Below, in pieces: positions 1 to 9,784 of a stretch of 37,407 nucleotides of DNA. The stretch is from Flexibacter flexilis DSM 6793. GTDB taxonomy: Bacteria; Bacteroidota; Bacteroidia; Cytophagales; Flexibacteraceae. Position 1 is the first letter of the stretch. Every line of letters begins with the position of its first letter. The DNA is taken from assembly GCF_900112255.1 (NCBI RefSeq), contig NZ_FOLE01000016.1, forward strand, positions 1 through 37,407, written 5' to 3'. Under the pieces are notes generated by a model, which worked only from the letters and a program-made list of their open reading frames with translations, searched no databases and was not told the DNA's origin. The position numbers and the translations under genes were made by a program.

Positions 1-1420
1 TGTAAGTCCTGTTGGCACTTATACATATAGCTGGACTAACAGTTCAGGCGTAGTAGTAGGTACAAGTGAAGATATAAGTGGTTTGAGTGCAGGAGTTTAC
101 ACGGTAGTGGTAAGTCAAGGCAGCTGTACTTCGAGTTTAAGTGTAACATTGAGTGATCCAAGTCCATTTACATTGTCAGTAACGAAAGTGGATGAGAGCT
201 TGTGCGGAGCAGGAGATGGCAGTATAGATTTGATTGTCAGTCCATCGGCAGGTAGCTATGTTTATTCATGGACTAACAGTGCAGGAACGGTAGTAGGTAC
301 GAGCCAAGATATGAGTGGTTTGTTACCCGATACCTATACAGTAAGTGTGATTTCAGGTAGCTGCGTGAGCACGACAAGTGTGGTGATCAATGGTGGAGTA
401 GTAGGCTTTGCTTTGTTCGACGACAGTAAATCCGAGTGTATGTAGTGGAGCAGACGGCAGTATTAATTTGAGTGTAAGTCCTGTTGGCACTTATACATAT
501 AGCTGGACGAATGCATCAGGCGTAGTAGTAGGTACAAGTGAAGATATAAGTGGTTTGAGTGCAGGAGCGTACACGGTAGTGGTAAGTCAAGGCAGCTGTA
601 CTTCGAGTTTAAGTGTGACATTGAGTGATCCAAGTCCATTTACGTTGTCAGTAACGAAAGTGGATGAGAGCTTGTGCGGAGCAGGAGATGGCAGTATAGA
701 TTTGATTGTCAGTCCATCGGCAGGTAGCTATGTTTATTCATGGACTAACAGTGCAGGAACGGTAGTAGGTACGAGCCAAGATATGAGTGGTTTGTTACCC
801 GATACCTATACAGTAAGTGTGATTTCAGGTAGCTGCGTGAGCACGACGAGTGTGGTGATCAATGGTGGATCAGTAGGCTTTGCGTTGTCATCGAGCGTAG
901 TAAATCCGAGTGTATGTAGTGGAGCAGACGGTAGCATCAATTTGAGTGTAAGTGCTGTTGGCACTTATACATATAGCTGGACGAATGCATCAGGCACAGT
1001 AGTTGGTACGAGTGAAGATATAAGTGGTTTGAGTGCAGGAGTTTACACGGTAGTGGTAAGTCAAGGCACTTGTACCGCGACGTTGAGTGTGACGTTGAGT
1101 GATCCAAGTCCATTTACATTGTCAGCAACGAAAGTGGATGAGAGCTTGTGCGGAGCAGGAGATGGCAGTATCAATTTGAGTGTGTCACCATCGGCAGGTA
1201 GCTATGTTTATTCATGGACTAACAGTGCAGGAACGGTAGTAGGTACGAGCCAAGATATGAGTGGTTTGTTACCCGATACATATACAGTAAGTGTGATTTC
1301 AGGTAGCTGCGTGAGCTTTACTTCAATAGTGATTAATAAAGGTCCTGTAGACTTTGTGTTATCATCTACTAAGACAAATCCTAGCATTTGTGGGGGAGCA
1401 GACGGCAGCATCAATTTGAG
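1..1420 (+). repeat. 474-bp coding tandem repeat, three near-identical copies
   Basis: The landmark TGTAAGTCCTG or its variant starts at 1, 473 and 947, and the fourth, diverged unit starts at 1421. The spacings are 472, 474 and 474. A 474-bp unit is 158 codons and holds two alternating SprB-type domains, one containing GTYTYSW and one containing GSYVYSW. Copies one and two differ at only a handful of positions; copy three is slightly more diverged. The 472-bp spacing of the first unit exposes a 2-nt deletion at about 416. Such arrays are open to expansion and contraction by recombination (inference). Confidence 0.9.
2..445 (+). CDS. SprB-repeat surface adhesin, upstream fragment (5' partial, frame ends by frameshift)
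   Basis: This frame is open from the first bases of the window, so the gene starts outside it. It encodes about two Ig-like SprB repeats of roughly 79 residues, with the pattern W-T-N-[SA]-x-G followed by D-x-SGL and a short Y-T-V-x-V strand ending in a Cys. The frame stops at a TAG at 443-445. The same protein continues in another frame from about 417: codons up to TTG at 413-415 read in this frame, and TCG at 417-419 onward reads in the next. Compared with the equivalent place in the following repeat, two bases are missing here. The fragment is therefore the N-terminal side of the giant protein that follows and not a separate gene. SprB-type proteins are cell-surface adhesins exported by the type IX secretion system (family knowledge). 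The break could be a true mutation or an assembly error in repeats. Confidence 0.8.
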   Translation, partial: VSPVGTYTYSWTNSSGVVVGTSEDISGLSAGVYTVVVSQGSCTSSLSVTLSDPSPFTLSVTKVDESLCGAGDGSIDLIVSPSAGSYVYSWTNSAGTVVGTSQDMSGLLPDTYTVSVISGSCVSTTSVVINGGVVGFALFDDSKSECM

Positions 1421-4400
1421 TATAACGCCAACAGGTAGCTATACTTATGAATGGTCTAATTCTTCGGGTGGTATTTTTGCTACAACTGAAGACGTATCTG
1501 GTTTGAGTGCAGGTGTTTATACCGTGATTACAAGCCAAGGTACTTGCCGTGATACACTTTCGGTAACGCTTAGCGACCCAATTCCATTTACAATTACGGT
1601 AAATAGTGTAACGAATGTTTCACGTTGCGGTGATACTGATGGCGCAATTGATATTACAGTTACTGGGGCGAGTGGCTCACAAACTTATTTGTGGAAACCA
1701 ATCGGTTTGGTTACGCAAGATTTGAGTGGTTTGGCCGCAGGTAATTATACGGTAATAGTAACAGATGGAGCGTGTAAAGATTCATTAACGGTAGTGGTAG
1801 GTAGCCCTTCATTATCTCTGAATACAACCCATACAGACCCTACTACTTGTAATACAGCAGATGGCACCATTACTTTAATGGTTGGAAATACAGTAGCGGG
1901 AGTAACGTCATTTACTTGGAAGAAAAATAACGTAGTGATTGCAACTACGCAGAATTTAACTGGCTTATCTTCTGGTACTTATGTGGGTGTTGTTTCTTCT
2001 GGTACTTGTTTGGATTCTGTAGTCGTAACATTGATGAACCCCAATCCATTTACATTCAATAATACGATTGTGGTGGACGGTGCTTGTGGTGCTAGTGCGG
2101 GTTCTATTCAATTGTCTTTGAATGGAGCTATAAGCCCTGTAGTGAAATGGGTGAAGTTACCATCTACTATATTGTCTCAAACAGGTTTGTCTCTTACAGG
2201 CTTGGCAAAAGGGGTGTATAGAGCGGTCGTTGCTGATGGGGCTTGTAAAGATTCTATTGATATAACAGTAAATGAATTACTTACAATTACAGCTACTGGC
2301 GTGAACCCTACGCAATGTGGTGGTACTGATGGTCAATTAAGTGTAACAACAAATGCTGTTTCTCCTGTTATTACTTGGACGAATGTAGCAACGGGAACTG
2401 TAATTACTGATTTGTCTTCAGCAAGTGCAGGTACTTATAAAGTAGTCATAAAAACCCCTAACTGTAAAGATTCTGCTTTAGTTACACTTACTAATCCTGT
2501 TCCATTTACGATTGGTGGAGCTACTATTACGCCAGTTTCTGTGAATGGTGGCAATGATGGTAGCATTACAGGTTTGATCGTAACGGGAGCAAGTGGTTCT
2601 GAAACATATGTTTGGAAAAAACGCCCAAGCACTTATACTGCTGGCGCAACCATCGCGACAGCACCGACAGGTATCACTAATCTTACGGCTGGTGTGTATG
2701 TAGTGTTTATCAAAGATGGAGCTTGTATTGATTCGGTAGAATTTGTAGTTCCTCAACCGCTTAATGTAACTGCCGATGTTACGGATGCAATTACTTGCGG
2801 AGGCAGTGAAGGAACAATTATTCTTCATGTACAAGGTGCTACTTCGGCAGCTACTTATTCTTGGATAAAATTACCTTCTACGCCAATTGTGGGTGATGAT
2901 ACGCTGACAGGCTTGAGTGCTGGAACTTATCAAGTAACTATTCAAGACGGTTCGATTACTACAACCCAAACCTATGTAGTCAATGAGCCTATTCCATTGA
3001 AAATAGCTTCTTATAACATCGTTAATCCAACTTGTTTGACCACAGGTTCTATCGCTGTAAGTATTGTAAATGGCAGTGGTAAATATGGATATACTTGGTT
3101 GAGCGGAACAATTGATTTGGGTGTGAATAATGATACAATAACAGGCCTTACTGCTGGTACATATCAGTTGTCTGTGGTGGATAGTATCACAAATTGTACG
3201 AAAGACACCACCTTTACGCTGGTAGCTCCTGATGCGCTTAAATGGCAAATTGCAGTGAGTCAACCTACTTGTGCTACTCCAGCTGGTGGTTCAATTACGT
3301 TAGGCCTTCTAAATGGTAGTGGCAACTATACGTTTAGCGGAGATTTAACCACTGCTGTAACGAACGGTTTGGCTGCTGGTTCTTACACAGTTAGTGTGTT
3401 GGATAACGTAACGGGTTGTAGCAAAATAGACACAACAATTGTCCTGAACGCTCCGACAGGTTGTGTTACAATTTGTGATATAGATTTTACATTGGGTGCA
3501 CGTCCTACGCTTTGCGAAGGCAGCTCAAATGGTGTTGGTTTGTTGTTTATCTTGGGTAGTCACCCAGCTTCTTACAAATATCGTGTAGATAAAATAGGAG
3601 GCGTAGCCACAGGTTTTACGTCGTTTGTAGAAGCAAATACGGCTCTTACACAGCTTACTAACTTACCTGAAGGTATGCTAAAAGTAACGGTGGCAGATAC
3701 ACTTGTTTCACCCGCATATTCTTGCATTGGTTCGGATAGTGTAGATATTACGGCTTCCGTAATTATCAAGATAACAAGAGACGATACGCAACCTACTTGT
3801 TTGGGTAATGATGGTAGAGTAGAGTTCAGCAAAATGTCTGAAGCTGATACCGTAACTTATACTTATGCATTCGGTGATACACTTGTTTTCTCGTCTCAAA
3901 CGCTTTACACAGGCCTGAAAGCTGATACAACGTATTACTACAAAATTAAAACGGGTGATGGTTGTACGCTTACAGATTCGGTACGCTTGCAAGGCACTAC
4001 GCCAATTCATGTGGCTGCTGTCGTAACAGATGCAGACTGTCAAGATAATGGCGGAGCAATTGCGCTGACTGTAATTGGTGGTAGCGGAGACTTTACATTC
4101 TTAGGCGATTTGACTGCTGCCAATACCACAGGTTTGGGCGCGGGTACTTATAATGTGGTGATTAGGGATAACATAACATTATGTACAAAAGATACTGCAA
4201 TTGTAGTGGGTTCTCCTGTCAAGTTTAGCTTGCAAGCGACCTTAACACAACCAGCTTGTACAAGTACAGGTAGTGTAGTGTTGGCGGTAAGCAATGGCAG
4301 CGGCAACTATAGTTTCAGTGGCGATTTGACAGCGGCGAGCACTTCAGGCTTGAATGCAGGATCTTACACAGTTCATATCGTGGACAATGTAAGTGGCTGT

Positions 4401-7400
4401 ATAAAAGACACGACGGTAGTTCTTGACGCGCCAGTTCAATTGAAATTGCAAGCAACCTTAACACAACCAACTTGTACAAGTACAGGTAGTGTAGTGTTTG
4501 CGGTAAGCGATGGCAGCGGCAACTATAGTTTCAGTGGCGATTTGACAGCGGCGAGCACCTCAGGCTTGAATGCAGGATCTTACACAGTTCATATCGTGGA
4601 CAATGTAAGTGGCTGTATCAAGGACACAACGGTAGTTCTTGACGCGCCAGTAGGTTGTAACCCAGTTTGTAACATCAATTTTACTTTGGGTTCTGTTCCT
4701 ACGGTTTGTCCTGATGGTAATGATGGAACAGGCTTACTATTTATTTTGAGTGGAAATCCTGCTTCTTATAAATATCGTATTGATAAAGTGGGTGGTGTAG
4801 CAACTGGTTCTACTTCGTTTGTAGAAGTAAGTGCAGCCTTAACACAACTTACTAACTTGCCTGCGGGTATGCTCAAAATCACGGTTTCAGATACGGCGGT
4901 AACACCTGTTTACTCATGTATTAAGTCGGACAGTATCAATATCGCTTCTACTATTTTAGTAAATGTTCAGCGCACTGATGTTCAGCCTTCTTGCATCGGC
5001 AACGACGGTAGCGTATTGTTTACGAAAGCGGTAAGCGATACAGTAACTTATACGTATATGTTTGGTGCGGCAACGGTATTCTCTGGCCAAAATACTTACG
5101 ACAACTTGGCAGCTGGCGTTTATCCTTACCAAATCAAAACAGGCAATGGCTGTATCTTGAAAGACACGGTTATACTAGCTGCTCCTGCTTCAGTAAGAAC
5201 ATTTGCGCATACGACAGATGCCAACTGTAACGGTGTAGGCGGTAGCGTAGTGATTGATAGTGTGTATGTAGGTGGGGTGTTGGCTACAGCTCCATTCCAA
5301 TATAGTTTCTCAATGAACGGACCATATACCGCAATCACAAGTGTTCCATTTACGATACCAAACTTGCCAGCGGGTAGCCGTACATTGTTTGTGCGTAAAG
5401 GTTCACAGTCTTGTATAGATGATACTTTGTTGATTATCAATAATAATGCAGCACTCAAAGAAGCAGTTGTAGCGGTAAGCAGCAGCGAAGGACAATCGTC
5501 TTGTGCAAATGCGCCGATTGTTTATACTGCAACAGATGTAAATGCAGTTGGCAACACTTCTTATACTTGGTTTATTAATGGCACACCAGTAACAGGTAAT
5601 GTTACAGATACGTTAGCCGTAGATACTCTGACACAAAATGCAGTGATTACCGTGATCATGAACTCTACAAGCACTTGTTTGTCTAAGTCTTCAGATACTG
5701 CGGTATTCAATCAAATAGTAAGAAGCCTTACGCCTCAGGTATCTATCAAAGTGCCAAACGGTTTGAGTGGCCAACAATGTAACCCAACAGTGTTTACATT
5801 CATCGCGGATACTACTCAAGTAGGTTCAGGTGCTACGTTTGAATGGTTTGTAAACGGTGTTCCTGTTTCGCCAGCAGTAAATAACGATACGTTGGTAATG
5901 GATACTGCCTTTACGGTAAGCCAGCCTGTAAAAGTGGTGGTAACGTCGGCAGATGCTTGCGCCAATCCAATTACAGATACTGCTAGTTACAATGTAGATA
6001 TTAGTACAGGTGTAGTTACGCCAACGCTTACAATCTTGGCATATCATATTTTAGCAGATGGCAGTCAAGTATTGATTAGCCCGAATGATACACTTTGCGA
6101 AGGCGAAAAAGTAGCCTTTAAAGCAGTGGCTACAAGTGCGGGTGCTACACCGACTTATGATTGGTACAGAAATAATAACCAATTCTTGTTTACGTCTCCA
6201 GTGGATAGCTTAGTAGAGGTTCTGACTATCTTTAACCCTAACTCACCTCGCTTACTCATCTCTACGATGTTGTATGCAAGTGGTGCGTGTGCAGATCCGA
6301 ACCCAACAGACTTTGTCAATTTCAAAGTGATGATTCGCAAAAACATTCCTGTGAACGTTACTTTGGCTCCTGCAATTGTTTGTTCAAGTACGCCAGTAAC
6401 CTTCACAGCAAGCAGCCAATTGGATGCAGTAAGTGGAGTTACTTATAACTTCTTGGTAAATGGTATTTCGGTTCAAAACGGTAGCAGCTTAACGTATGCT
6501 TCTACTGGCTTGCAACCCAACGATGTGGTGAAAGTGGTAATGACTGCCCCTGATGGCTTCTGTTATAACCCATCACCAGACACAGCAACTGTTACAGTAC
6601 GTGCGGCTAACGACCCTGCTTGTAATCCTACAAACTGTAATTACACTGTAGTGGTAACGCCAACTAACCCGACGGCTTGTACTACCAACGATGACGGTGT
6701 GATTAAGTTTACGATCGGCAACGGAACAGGTATTTATCAGTTCACAATAGATTCTACGGCTGTCCCAGTGGTTTGGAGCTTCAACAACACCTTTACGGGT
6801 CTTGCTCCAGGTACTTATCACTTAGCCGTACGAGATACAGTAAGTAAATGTGTAATGTCTATTACGCAAGAATTAGTAAGACCTGCAAGTATCGTTGCAT
6901 TTGCTTCGGCTCACAAAGCCGCAACTTGTTACGGTGCAAGCAATGGCCAAGCCAAATTGGATAGTGTGCATTTTGGCAACGGAACATACCAATACAGTTT
7001 GAGCGGTACAGGATTCTTGCCATTGCCTACGGATAGCATAATTACAGGCTTGCCTGCTGGTAACATTACTATCTACTTCCGCGACGTAACAACAGGTTGT
7101 ATAGCTGCTGACACGGTTCATATCTTGCAACCAGACTCAATTGATGCGGTAATTACACAGACTCAAATGTCTCAATGTAATGCAAGCACTGGCATCGTGA
7201 AAGTAGATGTATTGCAAGGTGGTACTGCTCCATATACTTACGTTTACAATGGAGTTGCGGGCGGTACGTTAGTAGTAGGTCAAGAATTTAACAGCTTGGC
7301 TGCGGGATTGGATACCTTAGTAGTAGTTGATGCAGCGGGTTGTTCGAGACAATACATCTTTGAGGTGAAATCTACGACACCAACTGTTGCACTTGCTGAC

Positions 7401-8945
7401 TTGGTAAAAGTAAATCCAAACTGTAGCGGTAGCAATACGGGTAGTATTACCATTACCAACGTAACAGGTGGTACAGGTCCTTATACAGTTACAATATTGC
7501 CACTTAACCAGTCGCAAATATTTGACCCTGCTGCTCCTTCCAGCATTGTATTCAACAACTTGACATCTCAAGTATATACTGTGAAAATTACAGACAATAC
7601 AACAGGTTGTTCGAGTGGTGAATATCTTGTAGCTCTTACTTCGCCTCCAGCCGTATCATTTGCGGTGTCTCAGGTGAAAGAGGCTACTTGTAACAATGCA
7701 GATGGAGAAGCGATTATTACTTCTTTCGCAGGCACACCGCCTTATAGTTATCAGTTAAACGGAGGAAGCATTATTCCTATTCCTGCTGATAGTACATCGC
7801 TTAAAATTATAGGCTTGGCCGCTGGTGCATACACGATCACATTGTACGACAATACAAATAGTGGTAACTGTGCTACAACGAAGCCGCTTGTAATTGGAGG
7901 TACTCGACCGCTTAACTTTACAGAAAATAGTAAAGACATTGTTTGTCATGGCGAACAAAATGGTTCGATTACCTTTACCAATGTGTCGGGAGCAGGAACT
8001 TATACTGTTACGCTGACAAACTCTTCTACTGGCGAAACCAGAACGGAGACGTTTGGTAATGGTGACTATGCGATTACTGGTTTGAAAGGAGGTATTTATA
8101 ATATTAAGATTTCACAAGGCACAGTAGGATTGTGTTATACAGAATTTAATATTGTTGATACCATTGCTGAACCTGCCAAAATTGCTGTAACTTATACTTA
8201 CGGTAATGGCAAGATTGTAGTAGAAACCATCAAAGGTGGTACGGTTGGTTTGGCTGGCTACTCTGTAAGTTTCGACCAAGGTGTTTACGCTTCGATTACG
8301 AAACCTTATGGTACGGATCCTGCCGAATATGATACAACGTACACGATTACGGGTGCTAAACAATATTTGTTGTCAATACGCGATTCGTTAGGTTGCCAAT
8401 TGGATACGCTCATAGATATTCCTTGCGGAAATATTGTACCATTTATCAAAATAACAGAAAGCAAGCCTTCGCCAGAAAAAGCCTCTGGTCAAATCTTGAT
8501 AACGGCTGTTACGGGTGGTACTGCTCCATATTATGTGAGTCTGAACGGTGCAGCGTTTGAAGAATTGCTTCCAATTGATAGCGGTTACGCGCCTGTGTTC
8601 CAAGATTTGAGAGAAGGTGAATATACCCTGACGTTTAAAGATGCCTTAGGCTGTACTTTGGATTCGGTGGTAGTTGTGCCAATCGACTCTTCATTCTTGA
8701 TTCCGAACGTAATCACACCGAACGGTGATGGATATAACGACAAGTGGATTATCCGAAACTTGCCACGTGAAGGCGTTGAAGTGGAAATCGTGAACCGTTG
8801 GGGTAAAAAAGTATTTAAAACCAATAATTATGGTAATGATTGGGATGGTAGTGGTTATCCAGATGGAGTCTATTTCTACTCAATTCATATGCCAGATGGT
8901 AAAAAATACAAAGGCTGGATAGAAATCGTAGATAGCAGAAAATAA
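408..8945 (+). CDS. Giant SprB-repeat gliding-motility-type adhesin with type B T9SS C-terminal domain
   Basis: The 2845 codons in view encode about 25-30 consecutive Ig-like SprB-type repeats of 70-79 residues. Most end in a Y-x-V-x-V-x-D-x-x-x-C-like strand, with the pattern DGSI near the start of each. Near residues 1700-2090 there are several longer PKD/Ig-like domains without the SprB pattern. The last 85 residues match the gliding-motility-associated C-terminal domain: they begin IPNVITPNGDGYND, contain NRWGKKVF and end with DGVYFYSI and KGWIEI, the type B sorting signal of T9SS cargo. The protein is expected to be exported across the outer membrane and displayed on the surface, as SprB of Flavobacterium is. 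There is no true start codon here. The frame is entered by a 2-nt frameshift near 416, and the TTG at 408 is only the first possible start. A strong terminator follows. Function as an adhesin is inferred from the family. Confidence 0.88.
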   Translation: MLCSTTVNPSVCSGADGSINLSVSPVGTYTYSWTNASGVVVGTSEDISGLSAGAYTVVVSQGSCTSSLSVTLSDPSPFTLSVTKVDESLCGAGDGSIDLIVSPSAGSYVYSWTNSAGTVVGTSQDMSGLLPDTYTVSVISGSCVSTTSVVINGGSVGFALSSSVVNPSVCSGADGSINLSVSAVGTYTYSWTNASGTVVGTSEDISGLSAGVYTVVVSQGTCTATLSVTLSDPSPFTLSATKVDESLCGAGDGSINLSVSPSAGSYVYSWTNSAGTVVGTSQDMSGLLPDTYTVSVISGSCVSFTSIVINKGPVDFVLSSTKTNPSICGGADGSINLSITPTGSYTYEWSNSSGGIFATTEDVSGLSAGVYTVITSQGTCRDTLSVTLSDPIPFTITVNSVTNVSRCGDTDGAIDITVTGASGSQTYLWKPIGLVTQDLSGLAAGNYTVIVTDGACKDSLTVVVGSPSLSLNTTHTDPTTCNTADGTITLMVGNTVAGVTSFTWKKNNVVIATTQNLTGLSSGTYVGVVSSGTCLDSVVVTLMNPNPFTFNNTIVVDGACGASAGSIQLSLNGAISPVVKWVKLPSTILSQTGLSLTGLAKGVYRAVVADGACKDSIDITVNELLTITATGVNPTQCGGTDGQLSVTTNAVSPVITWTNVATGTVITDLSSASAGTYKVVIKTPNCKDSALVTLTNPVPFTIGGATITPVSVNGGNDGSITGLIVTGASGSETYVWKKRPSTYTAGATIATAPTGITNLTAGVYVVFIKDGACIDSVEFVVPQPLNVTADVTDAITCGGSEGTIILHVQGATSAATYSWIKLPSTPIVGDDTLTGLSAGTYQVTIQDGSITTTQTYVVNEPIPLKIASYNIVNPTCLTTGSIAVSIVNGSGKYGYTWLSGTIDLGVNNDTITGLTAGTYQLSVVDSITNCTKDTTFTLVAPDALKWQIAVSQPTCATPAGGSITLGLLNGSGNYTFSGDLTTAVTNGLAAGSYTVSVLDNVTGCSKIDTTIVLNAPTGCVTICDIDFTLGARPTLCEGSSNGVGLLFILGSHPASYKYRVDKIGGVATGFTSFVEANTALTQLTNLPEGMLKVTVADTLVSPAYSCIGSDSVDITASVIIKITRDDTQPTCLGNDGRVEFSKMSEADTVTYTYAFGDTLVFSSQTLYTGLKADTTYYYKIKTGDGCTLTDSVRLQGTTPIHVAAVVTDADCQDNGGAIALTVIGGSGDFTFLGDLTAANTTGLGAGTYNVVIRDNITLCTKDTAIVVGSPVKFSLQATLTQPACTSTGSVVLAVSNGSGNYSFSGDLTAASTSGLNAGSYTVHIVDNVSGCIKDTTVVLDAPVQLKLQATLTQPTCTSTGSVVFAVSDGSGNYSFSGDLTAASTSGLNAGSYTVHIVDNVSGCIKDTTVVLDAPVGCNPVCNINFTLGSVPTVCPDGNDGTGLLFILSGNPASYKYRIDKVGGVATGSTSFVEVSAALTQLTNLPAGMLKITVSDTAVTPVYSCIKSDSINIASTILVNVQRTDVQPSCIGNDGSVLFTKAVSDTVTYTYMFGAATVFSGQNTYDNLAAGVYPYQIKTGNGCILKDTVILAAPASVRTFAHTTDANCNGVGGSVVIDSVYVGGVLATAPFQYSFSMNGPYTAITSVPFTIPNLPAGSRTLFVRKGSQSCIDDTLLIINNNAALKEAVVAVSSSEGQSSCANAPIVYTATDVNAVGNTSYTWFINGTPVTGNVTDTLAVDTLTQNAVITVIMNSTSTCLSKSSDTAVFNQIVRSLTPQVSIKVPNGLSGQQCNPTVFTFIADTTQVGSGATFEWFVNGVPVSPAVNNDTLVMDTAFTVSQPVKVVVTSADACANPITDTASYNVDISTGVVTPTLTILAYHILADGSQVLISPNDTLCEGEKVAFKAVATSAGATPTYDWYRNNNQFLFTSPVDSLVEVLTIFNPNSPRLLISTMLYASGACADPNPTDFVNFKVMIRKNIPVNVTLAPAIVCSSTPVTFTASSQLDAVSGVTYNFLVNGISVQNGSSLTYASTGLQPNDVVKVVMTAPDGFCYNPSPDTATVTVRAANDPACNPTNCNYTVVVTPTNPTACTTNDDGVIKFTIGNGTGIYQFTIDSTAVPVVWSFNNTFTGLAPGTYHLAVRDTVSKCVMSITQELVRPASIVAFASAHKAATCYGASNGQAKLDSVHFGNGTYQYSLSGTGFLPLPTDSIITGLPAGNITIYFRDVTTGCIAADTVHILQPDSIDAVITQTQMSQCNASTGIVKVDVLQGGTAPYTYVYNGVAGGTLVVGQEFNSLAAGLDTLVVVDAAGCSRQYIFEVKSTTPTVALADLVKVNPNCSGSNTGSITITNVTGGTGPYTVTILPLNQSQIFDPAAPSSIVFNNLTSQVYTVKITDNTTGCSSGEYLVALTSPPAVSFAVSQVKEATCNNADGEAIITSFAGTPPYSYQLNGGSIIPIPADSTSLKIIGLAAGAYTITLYDNTNSGNCATTKPLVIGGTRPLNFTENSKDIVCHGEQNGSITFTNVSGAGTYTVTLTNSSTGETRTETFGNGDYAITGLKGGIYNIKISQGTVGLCYTEFNIVDTIAEPAKIAVTYTYGNGKIVVETIKGGTVGLAGYSVSFDQGVYASITKPYGTDPAEYDTTYTITGAKQYLLSIRDSLGCQLDTLIDIPCGNIVPFIKITESKPSPEKASGQILITAVTGGTAPYYVSLNGAAFEELLPIDSGYAPVFQDLREGEYTLTFKDALGCTLDSVVVVPIDSSFLIPNVITPNGDGYNDKWIIRNLPREGVEVEIVNRWGKKVFKTNNYGNDWDGSGYPDGVYFYSIHMPDGKKYKGWIEIVDSRK
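4230..4661 (+). repeat. 216-bp coding tandem duplication inside the adhesin
   Basis: Two adjacent copies start at about 4230 and 4446, giving a 216-bp (72-codon) period. The encoded domains are almost identical; the visible changes are VLAVSN versus VFAVSD, near the middle, and the flanks. A larger, older duplication surrounds them: domains containing GLLFIL...SYKYR occur at about 3535-3600 and again at 4725-4790, each followed by a TYTY-type domain. Confidence 0.85.
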
Positions 8946-8962
8946 GCTATTCGGTAAATAAC

Positions 8963-9005
8963 AAAAAGGTCTTTTAGGGCGGTTGCCTTAAAAGACCTTT
9001 TTTCT
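8963..9005 (+). terminator. Rho-independent terminator of the adhesin gene
   Basis: The arm AAAAAGGTCTTTTA at 8963-8976 pairs with TAAAAGACCTTTTT at 8989-9003. The loop is about 12 nt and a T-run follows. It lies 18 bases after the adhesin stop codon and could also slow the convergent folE transcript. Confidence 0.85.
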
Positions 9006-9029
9006 TAGGGCGAGGGTTTTGCTTTTCAA

Positions 9030-9063
9030 TAAAAAAAGCCCCTCACAGCGAAGTAAGAGGCTA
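9030..9063 (-). terminator. Terminator of the PTPS-folE operon
   Basis: On the minus strand AGCCTCT and AGGGGCT pair with one mismatch around a short loop, followed by a run of seven Ts (plus-strand A-run at 9031-9037). It lies 25 bases past the folE stop codon. Confidence 0.75.
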
Positions 9064-9088
9064 AAAATATTATTGATATAACGACAAA

Positions 9089-9784
9089 TTATTTGCCGTT
9101 ATAGACGTAGGCCAAAAACTCGGCGCGTGTTTTCTCGTCACGGAATTTCCCGCTGTAGTGCGCCGTTACGGTTGCACTGCTATTGTCTTCCACGCCGCGC
9201 GACGACACGCACAAATGCTTGGCATCTATCAGTACGGCCACATCTTCAGTTTTGAGCATGGTTTGTAGTTCTTTGGCAATTTGTACCGTCAGGCGTTCTT
9301 GCACCTGCGGACGTTTGGCAAAATACTGTACCACACGATTGATTTTTGATAGCCCAATTACCTGACCGTTAGAAATATACGCTACGTGCGCTTTGCCGAT
9401 TATCGGCACAAAATGATGTTCGCAATTGGAGAAAAGCGTAATATCTTTTTCCACCAACATCTGGTCGTAGCGATATTTATTTTCAAACAAAGCTACTTTG
9501 GGTTTGTTGGCAGGATTCAAGCCACTAAAAATCTCCTTCACGTACATTTTGGCCACGCGGTGCGGTGTCCCTTTCAGGCTGTCGTCGGTGAGGTCTAAAC
9601 CCAAAATGTCCATAATGTCCCGAAAACGCTCTTCGATGAGTTGGATTTTGGTCTCGTCGTCCAGCGCGAAAGCGTCAGAGCGCAAAGGCGTTTCGTAAGA
9701 AGAAAACAAATGTTCGTCGCCAATTTCGTCTATGCTGAACTGGCTCAAATCGGTTATATCTTTAATTGGCGGGATATTCGACAT
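9089..9784 (-). CDS. folE: GTP cyclohydrolase I (FolE)
   Basis: The 231-residue protein is the normal size for type I GTP cyclohydrolase, which converts GTP to 7,8-dihydroneopterin triphosphate, the entry step to folate, queuosine and biopterin-type cofactors. The zinc site is intact: CEHHF gives Cys121 and His124, and HLCVSSRG gives Cys192. The conserved GLSKINR and FAKRPQVQERLT segments are present. The N-terminal 45 residues are a variable acidic extension, as in many family members. The ATG at 9782-9784 lies inside the end of the upstream PTPS/QueD gene, overlapping by 23 bases, so the two are probably translated from one mRNA. A terminator follows. Identification is very secure; which downstream pathway dominates is not visible here. 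Confidence 0.97.
   Translation of the reverse strand: MSNIPPIKDITDLSQFSIDEIGDEHLFSSYETPLRSDAFALDDETKIQLIEERFRDIMDILGLDLTDDSLKGTPHRVAKMYVKEIFSGLNPANKPKVALFENKYRYDQMLVEKDITLFSNCEHHFVPIIGKAHVAYISNGQVIGLSKINRVVQYFAKRPQVQERLTVQIAKELQTMLKTEDVAVLIDAKHLCVSSRGVEDNSSATVTAHYSGKFRDEKTRAEFLAYVYNGK

Noticed and set aside
1-1420. CRISPR-like periodic repeats
   Set aside because: The 474-bp period is in-frame coding repeat of a surface protein, without short repeats and unique spacers.
1208-8824. Many minus-strand open frames of 60-130 codons opposite the adhesin gene
   Set aside because: They are by-products of the repeat-rich plus-strand gene; none has a start context, family motif or consistent coding character.
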